This document shows positions 45,801 to 56,900 of a stretch of DNA of 64,000 bases, one piece after another. The DNA is taken from the NCBI GenBank assembly GCA_947650285.1, contig CANTFL010001193.1:124001-188000 (forward strand), given 5' to 3'. The position numbers were made by a program, and so were the translations under genes. The stretch comes from Hyaloperonospora brassicae. Taxonomy: Eukaryota > Oomycota > Peronosporomycetes > Peronosporales > Peronosporaceae. A model generated the notes under the pieces. The model was given only the letters and a program-made list of their open reading frames with translations, searched no databases and had not been told where the DNA came from. Position 1 is the first letter of the stretch. Every line of letters starts with the position of its first letter.

Positions 45801-46349
45801 TCGATCAAGCCGCTTACCCCAGGGGCGGAAAGTTGATGATCTGTGTGCGACTATTACGCCAAGCCCGAATCATGCATTATCTAACTATACCCTCGGCCAC
45901 ACAGAATATGCGCCTACTGCCATTCGATACTCGTTCTGTGGAACACATGTCATCGACTGGGAAGTCGTATGGCCTAACTACAAGCTTGGCAAGCTTACTG
46001 TGCCGATACTTAGCAGTATCGATGTCACTTGAGGTGAGAATAGACGCTCTCTGTTTAATTGGTCGAGCGGGTAGAGATGACAGTCCGATTGGCAGAGCAA
46101 GATATTCTGCGACAAAATGACTTGTATTAAGCTTGCAGGGAGTAAGCCTTCTCTTTTGTTCGCATGTACCGTGTATGGAGCCTTTTACGTATATGTTGCA
46201 TAGAAAATGTCCAAACGACCAAGTTTCTCCTGCGTCTTATTTTACAACCAGATTCTTGATGGCTCCGCCTATTGTCACTCGTGCTCAATGTAACCTGGTG
46301 ATCATGTTACATGAAATCATCATCCATACGAAATAATAGAAAGAAATCT
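42846..46349. other. Stretch with no recognised gene
   Basis: Only short frames are present. A (GAAT)n microsatellite is at 43423-43438. A 67-codon minus frame at 44367-44164 (VRDPGQVRSLGKVLVLDRMT) has protein-like composition but no family I recognise. A plus frame at 45475-45735 is also unassigned. The stretch is more AT-rich than the gene island to its left. Confidence 0.4.
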
Positions 46350-46369
46350 TACGCATAATGTTCCTCTTC

Positions 46370-46715
46370 GAATATTACAGATACAGTGACATTCTTGCGA
46401 TTAACCAAGGGTCTGCGCACTGTTTATTACAGGTTTTATATCAGCCCACCGATTTCTGCTCGACGCGCGCAATGGGTGGTGAGTGGACGTCACAATACAT
46501 TTTCTCATGTTAATGGTTAGGTGAAAGCAATTGGCGACGAAGAATTCAGGACTTAATTATATCTAAACAATATTACTTTCCCTTCTTCTAAGCTCTTAAG
46601 TTTAGTAGTTTGCCTTTCATTGTGCACGTGTGCGTGAGGTGGCAGATAAATGACTAGCACCGTTGTCATATAGAGTTTTGTATATGCTGTTGTCAGGAGT
46701 AGCTATCAATGCCCC
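46370..46715 (-). repeat. Very decayed LTR of the element-B family
   Basis: The family core is still clear at about 46447-46483 (CCACCGATTTCTGCTCGACG, then CGCAATGGGTGGTGAGTGGA), followed by recognisable GGACTTAATTATAT and, near 46710, TGCCCCATTC as the degraded end. The rest has mutated almost beyond recognition. Orientation is that of the LTRs at 3953 and 25345. Confidence 0.65.
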
Positions 46716-49700
46716 ATTCCACTGCGAATCTATTGACGTGCATATACTTTGAATGTATGCGATATGCTAGAATCCAATTCCAGAATTAGACATGATAATC
46801 AACGTAATCATCAACGTGCTACCAAAAAGCAAAGTCAGCAGGAGAGTGAAGGGAGGCGTAAGAGTGACAACTCGTATAAGAGGGATTACAGATGCGCATT
46901 CGTGCAGATCACGATCAACCTTTTTTGAGATGAGAATAGGGGTCTTTTTGCGGCAGAAATACAAATGCAAGGAGCAGATTTTTAACAGAGGCAGGAAAAG
47001 GCGGCATTTATAACACAGACCGCAACGAAGTCACGAGGTTACCATATTGCAAGATCAATATGGGAAGGTGACTGGATGCGATATCAGCATTGTTTACATG
47101 CTTGAATGCTTTGCGACCGTGCATCAAGTCTGTCAAGACAAGGGGCGCTCATTTATGATCAATAGATTTATGTCGCATCAATTATGTAAAGATAAATAGG
47201 GTCGCTCCTATATGATCAATAGATTCTTTAGGTGATGCGAAGCGAATATTGTATTGCTAGCGCAGCAAATAAAACTAAAAAAGGTGGGACCATAAATAGC
47301 TGCAGATGTAGCAATTCGAGTGAATGAAGATGGAGGACGTCTTTGCGTACGTGTCAGTTTACTCTGATTCAGTACCTGTACGAGAAAAATTAGCTGCCTG
47401 TGGAAGTGGAATTATTCCACATTCAGTAATATACTAGATTTTGGAAAAACTTGGGTCCACAAGTTATTCGTCAGTAATTATCGGAAAGGTGAGCAAGAGG
47501 ACGGTTGACGAAAAGAAACCACACATAGGATCAGGCTCTGGCGTTAAGCGTAGACAGCTCGGGCTCCTTAAAAATAGATATGGCTGAGCGTGTGACTTAA
47601 AGAGGTCAATGATATGTACGATTGGAGAGTAGGGAATTTGTCTTCACATATAGCCTTGAGCTCGGAAATCATTTACGAGACGAATCGATAGGCACAAAAT
47701 AAACCCAGCATATGAAATGAGGGAGATATACTTTGCCTCTCACGGACATTGGTTTGCGCGCTAAGTAAGCGACCTAGATAGAGCAAAACCATTTCGGTAT
47801 GATGTCTCCTGGCTCGTCGATTGCTATCATTACGGCCCTGAGGCATATATATTGTGGTATGCACGATACTATGCATAATAGGTATACATCATGGCCTTAC
47901 AGAATGCAATTGGCACAGCAGAAACCATGTTACCGGAGTGTGTAGTTGTAGAGAATCGACAAATCATGGTAATTGACTTTGTATCGTAATGCTCGCCAGA
48001 CGCGTTTCGGCCCACCGCCGGGGGCCTCGTCAGTGGCTTTATCAGCCTAGAAGTGATATCTCGCTGTAGCATGCGCTAACCACCTAAGCACCTTCTAGAA
48101 CTTCGTGTAACTACACAAATCACTCACTATAACTATCAAACCTGGCAGCTCGGACGCCGACCCGGAAGGGTGTGTCCGCAATAACATCTTCCCTTCCAAC
48201 ATTCATATGCGATACCGAAGCACCGGGGAGTTAGTTCAATATGTTTACTTCGTTCTATAAATATGACGAGAGGTGATGCTAAATATGACCTGATCAACAG
48301 CTTAAAGATGTTATTTGTATTTCAGCTTTCAGGATGATTTAAAAACATCCAACGTCTTTGATGACAAACATCAAGGCCGCATACCCTAGTCTACAATAAA
48401 TTGGAGGATACGACAGGGTTAATGATCTCATTTTTATAATACATAATGATGACTGAAAAGTTTTTTCTTACTGTTGTGCATGGACATTTGATACAGCAGA
48501 ATCGACCTTCAGGGGTCCCCTAGTGCCCTGGATAAGCCGCTCGTGTCAAGTAAGTGGCTCGGGCTCGAAGTCCTGTCATTTTAACCTAAGGTCCATTAAA
48601 AATGTGTGCGAAACACTAGATGCACTGGTACACCCCCCTGGGAACCCGGTACCAGCTAGTAAGGCATCTCGAACATGCGAAAATTCCCAACAACTAATAG
48701 TAGGGCTATCCGGTCTGATAGGCAACCAGATCAGCTGGTAAGCACGCCCGTCCCGTGGGACGATAACCACGACCGGTACGGATGTGTAAGCCCGATCCAA
48801 AGAAGGCAGTACCAGTCGTTAAAAGATTTAAACGTACAGACTGTACCTACCGGGAAAAAAAGGAATTGACCTACACATGATCGTTCGACGATAGCCTCTC
48901 CTTCATGAATGGAGAAGAAACTCTGTGGCGTATCTGCCACGCTACGGCCGCTCCGTGCGAACAAGACTGTCTTAAAAAGTGGAGCTATATAATTAGCCAC
49001 GCACCCTTTGAAGCTAAATCATGCTGCTTGATATTGATGGTGTATGCTTGCAGGCATGCAATGTTAAGCACATGTGGAGTGCACACGATGCTGATAACAG
49101 GTAACGATCGTCCCACAAGAATCAGACAATGGCAGTAGAAACATTGGTGCTGTTTCGGGATTGATCTCTTCAAATTGAAAAGATAGGTGAAATCTTTATA
49201 TCTGCAGTGGAAGATAAAGGCGCAAGCGCTTCGACCTATTTCATCTCAGTCCTAATCAATCCTGTAAAAAAATACAATGACGGAGAGCGGTGCTACATTT
49301 TAGACATACACGGTCTCTCTTTGTCAACGCAGACCACGAACGACCGCGTCACAGAAGGCTTATATCTTAGGATAGGGATTTGCTTGTCAGCAACGTTAAG
49401 TACAAGCGATTTAATGAAGGATACGAAAAGTCATCTGACACCATACCACGCATGTGCTTGATCTTTTTTTGTTTGCTATTTACGTTTGTTAGATCTTTAC
49501 GGAAGAACCCAACTCTCTTGTTTCTCGGACATAGTTTGCAAATTAATTATAAATATCCGTGTACCTCTTCTGTAATATCTTACTATTTAGTTGTATCTGA
49601 TCACTGGTTTTGTCGTATGGTTTGAATTCTATTTTCTTGTCATGCCTTTTGTGACCGTGACCACCAATACCGTTCTTCACTCACCCTTTTCTTAGTGCCG

Positions 49701-52070
49701 TTTTAGCTCGCAACTATCCGTGCACTTTTACTTTTCCATGTTTTAAGACCTGCTGAAAACGGCAAATTCTGACATCTTGAAAAGATTCAGTTATCTACAT
49801 TGTCGAGGCACACCATGCAAAGCGGCGAGCCTGAGCTCTACATATAGGCTGAGCTCGATTATCTTTATAATACGGCTGGTGTATCGATGGCCATGGAGGA
49901 TCGCGATCTGTTGTGTAAGTTGGCGCAAAGTTAAGGAAATAACAAGGTTCATGTCTTACAGGGCGGCCACGGTTTTGATTTAGAAGCTTTTGGCTACAGC
50001 ACAGTCGCGTGTGAATGACAAACAGCAGCATCGTATAGGTCAACTTTTGCATTTATTTCATGCCCGTCGAATGCTAGCTATCGGAGTATACTATTGCGCT
50101 TCATGCCGACGTATGTTTGTCATTACCAATCGAGCAACGATTTCGCTGAGCAGGAGCAGGAGCTGATTGATGCGGTCGATATTAGACATGAGGTTTAAGA
50201 TAGACATCTTGCGGGAATATGAGCAAATGCGCAACATAATGAACAACTTTTCATCTACTATACCACTGGATTGCTGGTAATGCATGTGTCTATTCCATCG
50301 CTCCCTCGTTAATCCCCACCTGCTGCTGACAAGACCGCTGGTATTATCTCACCAAGCTCGTGCTCGACCGAATGCCCCGCACGAGTACAGACGAGTCGCG
50401 ACGAAGCCCAGCTGGCCACAAGTGCGGCAAAATCTAGCCTATATACCCTCAAACTTCAGTCCCGCGCAAGAATGCCGTAATGTCGCGGTGGGTGGAACTT
50501 TTACGGGGTACAGTAGTCGAGGTAGTCGAGGGGTCTTACTCGTGTGCTTACGGTTCCAATAGTTGGCCTTCCGTTACGATGTCCAATTGAGCTGTCCAAT
50601 TGGGATCTGCACTTCACCGTATGCTCCTTCTTACTATCACCATCACCCCCGTTCGAGCGGAAAGACGTTATCTGATTAAGTGCTCTCATCAACGCATTCA
50701 ACAACGTCACTTTTGCAAACACTTGTGCCGGCATCTTGATCTGGTACACCTGATTGTCGCGACCGATGGAATTTTCAAAGTTTGATGTAATTGGTATAAA
50801 TCTGCCAGCCCTCGTCGTCTTTTACATTCCGTTTGCAATCGAAGAAAGAGAAATAAGCCTGGGTTGTCGTTCAACGTCGCTACTCTAGTCCGGAGAACTG
50901 AATGAAGTTGTGATCATCGAACGTGCCCACATTACTTGATCAAGATAGCTGGTGAGGAAGTTGTCGTGTGCTGAGAGGATTTCAGTAAGCGCAATGTTGC
51001 AGTGGTTGTTGCGTGATGAAGCTTGCTGACATAGGCAACGCTCATGATTGAATAAATTGGAAACGGGTTGAAGATGAGTGCCTCCGCCTAGCTCGAAGGT
51101 ATATATCCTAACTTCAGTAGATGCCGATACGTCTGCCACCTATTCGATATTGCTTCGACAGCCTTTGATCGTAGCTTCCGCATCATTACTCATTGACGAA
51201 CTAGACTAGTTTGCTGGAAATCGAGTTGAGCATACTTTGCAGTAGTCCGACGAACTAGTGTCCATTCAATGACGGCATGGGGCGTCAGCATTCGCCATGG
51301 GCGCGATAGGGCAAGTATGGCATCAATTGATACCGGACGGTAATCCGACTCTACCAGACAAGGCGCGGTAGTGTCAAATGAGCTGTCCGGACGCAGATAC
51401 TTGCGTGGCATGTTGTGTTGTAGCAGGCAACCGATATACTTACCATCCGAATCGACAGTTTGTCAAGGGTACTTGTCCTCCAACGTATGCAATCATGTGG
51501 CCACGCCAAGCACACACACACACACACACGGCGTAAGCGAACGCTCTGTTAGTCACGGACCAGCGCTGGCAATCAGAACCAGGTCGTATTCACGCAGTAT
51601 GTGAGATGGAAATTGGGGGACACGAACGACACCGCGTGTCAGTCACCACGTCAATGTCGATGTGGCAGTGCAAGGCGACTTTGGTTCCGTCACAGTCTTG
51701 ATCCCTTCGCTTTAGCACGCTTTTCACGCCTCGCAAAGATGGAGCACCTTTCGCGATGAAGCGAACAGAAGTAGCACGAGTCAAGGAGGGTGGCGAAGAG
51801 TAATGCGGTACCAGACAAGCAATGAAATCGACCTACTGGAAGTGATCATCACATTGCTTCTGCTCCATGCCGCACAATGTCATTAGCGAACACTTGCTTC
51901 AATCTTAGCCACAAATCCTCAACTTCTACTGGGGAGGGGCTTCAATCAGACCAAGCAATTAAGTGTGCCGAGCGTGCTGGCGCGCTCTCAGTCCATGACT
52001 TGAACCACGAGCCTTTTGGAAGGGAGAGGATCAATCCGAGTGCTCGAATCGGAACAAACTCAAACTGGAA
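46716..52070. other. Stretch with no recognised gene
   Basis: Only short open frames are present on both strands. Around 48500-48850 the sequence is less AT-rich than its surroundings and partly open, but no family could be named. A (CA)n microsatellite runs 51511-51529. Confidence 0.4.
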
Positions 52071-53930
52071 TCAGGCACCCACACTTAGCAACTCACGCAG
52101 CGAGCTGTCGCTGAGGTGTTTGCGCACAGCTACGAGTGCTTCTAGCTGCACGGAGCGCAAAAATTCACATCGAAGCTGTTCCAAGCGCTGCAATCCTTGA
52201 CGCGCACCAGCAGCACTCACATCCAGATCCTCTTCTGCCGCCAGTCTCGGATTGATAGATTTGGCGAACCAGAACATCTTGCAGTTGCTGAGCTTCTTGA
52301 GCACCCGCATATCATCACTATGCAACTTTTTGCCAATGTAGCCTCGAATGCTCTGGCCGTGGCGGAGCAAAATCGTTCCACTTTCAATGAGCTGGAGCAG
52401 CCCCATTGCATAACTTTCTTCCTCCATCTTCCAGCGACCTTTGCGTAGGGGACACATGAGCGCGTATATGCTGTGTGAGTCAAAGCCCACGTTCAGGAAC
52501 GTCGCAACCCAGTCGACCTCGCCGTGCAGATTGCGCACAAAGGTATTCGACATCAGGAACTCCTTCGATTGAAAAGCCGGCGTCGAAGGGAACGAAAACT
52601 TGAACTTCTTCTTCACGCTGGGCTGCGCACTTACAGCAGATACCGGCGCGTCAGTTGCAGCAGAAGCTGTCGTCCTGGTCACCTGTTCATTTCCACTGTA
52701 GTCTAGGGCTGAGCCATCCTTGATGGGGAAGTCAACCTTCTTCATGCCGCACGTGCTTTTGTCTTCAACATAGCGATTTTGAGACGCACACACGCTGCCT
52801 TCCTCTACAAATCCAGCACTGTGGTCACATCTCGACCGCATGCGCAGCTTTGACGTTTCGGAACAGGTCAGGCCGTACTTGGACTCGTAGCTCGTCCGAC
52901 GAGGTGAGTCGTCTGGTATAACTACTCGCTGTCGCTTCTTGATACTCGTCGTAGCTTCTTTTGCAGTAGGCTGCTCCGAACAATCTGCGTGAAGGTACGA
53001 TGGTGCCATCTGGCGATCGAAGTACCTGCTAGCCTGCGAGTATTCCACGGCCAGTGTTGACTCGTGGTGGATCGGCGGAACCAGCGATGAAGACTCGGGA
53101 AGGATACGGGTCGTGACGGGGTCAATATGGTGATGATTGACCAGCCGACGGTGTCCGGTAAGCTCGTGCTTTTGTCCAAGAACTGGTGCATCGAACGACA
53201 CTGATGGCATCTGAATGTGCCGTGAAGAGCAGGAAAAGCGCTCGATAGACATGGGACGTACTCGCTGATGGGTGTCAAGAAGCGAGGGAGCTAACGGTTG
53301 ACACGAACGAGGCACGGGAGCAGCAGCATGAACGGCCATAGTAGCAAACGCACCGCTTCTTGAGCTAACCTCTTGATGGACGGCAGGACGCATGACATTG
53401 GAGACAGCTGACTCATCCGAGAACGATATCTGGTGACCCCATGTCCGAGTAGCCGCGAAAGGCAAAGACCGCCACCTTGTCATTCCTCCCAATCCGTTCA
53501 ATCGTCGACTCGGCTCCTCGCAGCGTCGGTCATCACCTTCGTTTCCTGTAACTTCAGCTACTGATAGTCCCCTCTTGCCGGCCGTCTCTCTCTCGTCCCG
53601 TGGCTTAGCGCTGTACAAAAGAGACGCGATCCGAGGCAGCACGGGACTCGTCGAAAGCGACGCGGCATCGATAGTCCGATCAACTTTGACTCGAAAGCTG
53701 TCATGTGCGTGCCACCGGTTCGCTGCCATCCAGTGCTGCTCATTCGCGCTAACGTCCATTTTGTAAGGACAGCGCCTGCGTTCGTCAAACTGAAAACTGA
53801 CCGTCACGAGTTCCCTGCCCGAAGTTCCGTTATCGACCGCGGAGGTTTGCGTCCTGCAGCTGCAAGCTTCGGCGGCGTTCTTTTCGATGAAGGCGTTATC
53901 GATTTCGGGTGTCTCGACGCGATCTTTCAA
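52071..53930 (-). CDS. Uncharacterised 619-residue protein with conserved C-terminal block
   Basis: A single long frame. Residues 1 to about 490 are Ser/Arg/His-rich and appear disordered, with basic clusters that could act as nuclear signals (IKKRQRVV near 340; VKKKFKFSF near 455). From about 496 to 558 comes a compact block: RKGRWKMEEESYAMGLLQLI, then ESGTILLRHGQSIRGYIGKK, then LHSDDMRVLKKLS. I associate this pattern (G-[KR]-W-x2-EE-x2-Y ... G-x-x-[LI]-R-x[2]-[LI]-x-K-[KL]-L ... MR-[IV]-x-KK) with uncharacterised proteins of diatoms and oomycetes; that is recollection, not a search. The tail (560-619) is probably helical. The true start may lie elsewhere if there is a 5' exon. No function can be given. 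Confidence 0.75.
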   Translation of the reverse strand: MKDRVETPEIDNAFIEKNAAEACSCRTQTSAVDNGTSGRELVTVSFQFDERRRCPYKMDVSANEQHWMAANRWHAHDSFRVKVDRTIDAASLSTSPVLPRIASLLYSAKPRDERETAGKRGLSVAEVTGNEGDDRRCEEPSRRLNGLGGMTRWRSLPFAATRTWGHQISFSDESAVSNVMRPAVHQEVSSRSGAFATMAVHAAAPVPRSCQPLAPSLLDTHQRVRPMSIERFSCSSRHIQMPSVSFDAPVLGQKHELTGHRRLVNHHHIDPVTTRILPESSSLVPPIHHESTLAVEYSQASRYFDRQMAPSYLHADCSEQPTAKEATTSIKKRQRVVIPDDSPRRTSYESKYGLTCSETSKLRMRSRCDHSAGFVEEGSVCASQNRYVEDKSTCGMKKVDFPIKDGSALDYSGNEQVTRTTASAATDAPVSAVSAQPSVKKKFKFSFPSTPAFQSKEFLMSNTFVRNLHGEVDWVATFLNVGFDSHSIYALMCPLRKGRWKMEEESYAMGLLQLIESGTILLRHGQSIRGYIGKKLHSDDMRVLKKLSNCKMFWFAKSINPRLAAEEDLDVSAAGARQGLQRLEQLRCEFLRSVQLEALVAVRKHLSDSSLRELLSVGA

Positions 53931-56900
53931 AGCTGCTTCCTTGGAGGAAAAAGGACAGGAACGCGCTGATCCAGTTTATCCTCCTGGGAACGACAACCTC
54001 GTGTCCCGAGGAACGCGAGTGCAACTGTGCCAACTGCTAGCTACCCTTAGGCGGCGAGAAGCTCGATGTCCATCGGTGGTGACATTCGAGGCTCTGAGCG
54101 ACACAAACGTCGGTCGTTGCGGTCGTTGAAAGAGATTGGTGGCGGTGCGTACGCAACAATCTTGCTATCGCAACGCCGTTTTACTGACCAGCGTAACTGA
54201 TGTACCTACTGCCAACTGTTGCATGTGCGACGGTCGTGCATTCGCGGTTGTTCGCACGCTGGAAGCCATAAACCCACAGAAACGCGGGAGCAAATGCGAT
54301 CGATCGAGCAGATACCGATGACACTATGACTGACATCCATGCGCTACTTTGGCAGAACAAGTGCTGCGATGGATGAGGGCACGAAACGGCCAAACGATCA
54401 GTTAGGTGCAGTCTGCCAGTGGTCCCTGCGCCTGGATGTGTACTACAGTTATTGGGTCTGGCTTCTCCTGAACGACCGACCTTGACAAAAATTACAGCAA
54501 AATGGATTGCGCGACCGTGGCCGAATCGCTACCGACACCTTGTCATACAGGTGGACACTTGGCAAGGCGAGAACGGCCGACACGTCTAAGGTGTTGCCAC
54601 TGGCACTTCACTCTTCTGCACCGACAATCGTCTAAGAGAGAAACGATTTGCATCGCGGTCAGAAGGTTCGAAAGCGATGCCGAAGTCGGGCCAGTTTGAT
54701 TCTAGCGTACAACATGTGAAAGGTTAGACCAGTGCCTCGAAGCAGGTCCGACTGGTCTGATTGCACTGGTAACCAGTAGCATGTCAATGCCATGATGAGT
54801 GTAGCATGAAGCCTGTTTTCTTCCTGTTCTGTCTGTCCCCAGATGAACTTGTTCTGCAAGAGAGAGGTGGCGTTGCAAGTGTCTCTGTGTACTTCTGTTC
54901 TGATACTGCTAGCCGATGGGATACCAAACCATTGCGGGCATGACGCTGGTCGTGTGTAGGACAACCTTTGCCATCAGCTCAAAAGATGCCGACCTAACTC
55001 CGCAGCAGCTAAGCTAGTCGTCGCTGTAAGCGCCTCGAGAAGCGCTCGTTTCCGCTCATTCTAAGCCAAAGGGCACAACCTGTGTTGATAGCAGCGGGCA
55101 CAGGTGCATTGCCTCGAGATGCGTCTTCCCGCAGCGATCAAAACTTTGCGGCGTTGCAGGATATGCGGCATGGACGGTAAAGCGACACCTCAACTCTTGC
55201 TCAGCTATTACATCATCGAGCTGACACGTAACCTGTTTTGCTTTCTTTGCAAACGAGTATGTCGTGCTATGTGTTGTACGCGCATCTTCCTAATCGCAAC
55301 GAACGCTGGCGTTAGCTGCTGAATTTCGTTGCGAAAAGACAGAAAGTGCTCTGATACGAGCGGGTAGCGCGCCTAGATATATACGAGTTTTTTAATAGCA
55401 TTGAGTGACAATGACAGGAACCTCCCATACGAGACAACAAAAGCACACCATTTTAAAATGCTGCTTACATAGCGTTTGTTGAAGGGTGTACTGAATGGAC
55501 CAACAAACGTACCTTGTTCTACCCTTCCATCGTGATTGTTGTCACGGCGCATCGTAGTAAAGACTGCCCACGACATGATGCTCAGCTCCATGCCAATTCG
55601 ATGCAAGGCGGGCAGTAAAGCTGCCAATGATATTTCTGTGCTAGACGGGCGCGATGCCGATTCTAACGGCGAGCTAAACCACTCGTACAAGTGCGATATG
55701 TAGTCGACCGCGCTCTGACGCTCGATTGCGAATCTGACGGGCCATACTGCAGCATACACACACGGACTTCTGCGGAAGGCTCGCTATGAGACAGCACAAA
55801 ACGTCAAGTTTTGTATCACAAATGTAAAGACCACGCATCTTCGTATTGCAGTTTCTATATTCAGATGTCAAAATAAAACGCAAGCTCGTTCGGCTGTCAA
55901 CTCTTGTCCAGCGTGGCGATTCGTTGGTAGGCCTGCACACTTTGACAGAGGAACCTGATTCTGTCTTGTCAATGCATTGACATCACCCACCTTCGATCAG
56001 ACAGGCTTGTGTCCAAAGCTACGCGTACCGTCCGCTCAGTGTTTGACGCCAACTCGATACTGACATTCTGTATGCAAACAGACTCAACAAGCCTCTAGAA
56101 TCCTGAGGCGATGATAGCTGCAAAGTGCCAGCGCAAAAGTAGAGGATGCATGATGCGTTGACAAGGGTACTAAGTTTGTGGACGCCCTTACGAGGCCTTT
56201 TTGACAGGTAGAGGTAAATAAACGCCGGCGTGCTGATGGATGAGAAATCAAAGTACCATAGCTGCGTTCGACAAAGCTTACAAGCATGCCTCGTTCGAGT
56301 CGTTCGTGTTCGTGGCATCGATTGGATAACTGTAGTACTATCGGCACAGCTTTTTTTAGGAGGGGTGCGTCTCCATGAATAGTCGGGTGCAAGGTATAAC
56401 AACTCAACTTGCTTGGCTTTCGTTCTGAGCAGTGCTGACAAGAGAGTCGAGTGATACGCTTATTAAATGCCATGCACACACACGATGAAGAAGATATTGT
56501 TGCCGATGATATGGGCTCACGTACGGGACGTTTATGCGACATTACAGGGCCAGTGTGCTTCCGTCGTGTCTGGTGCTGACTGAGCTAGGTCTGACATTGT
56601 GTTTTTCTGAGACTCATGAGAGGACGCGCTATTGCTCGCGAATGCCGTGTGTTTTACCTGAAGCTTCATGATAGTTCGACGTTCATTTTATTGGTGTTGT
56701 GTCTGTCATAAGCCAATGAAGCCGCAAATAGCGCCGGTGGCTTTGAGCATCAGTACGTGAATACGCCCCATGAACATGTCAGAAGTCTGGTGCCGCAAAA
56801 GTCGCAATGTCATTACCACATGCCATTAATTGTCGGATCGGCATGGTGTACACGCGAGTTGTGTACATTCGCCAGCAAAGAAGCCTCATTCAAGACTGAT

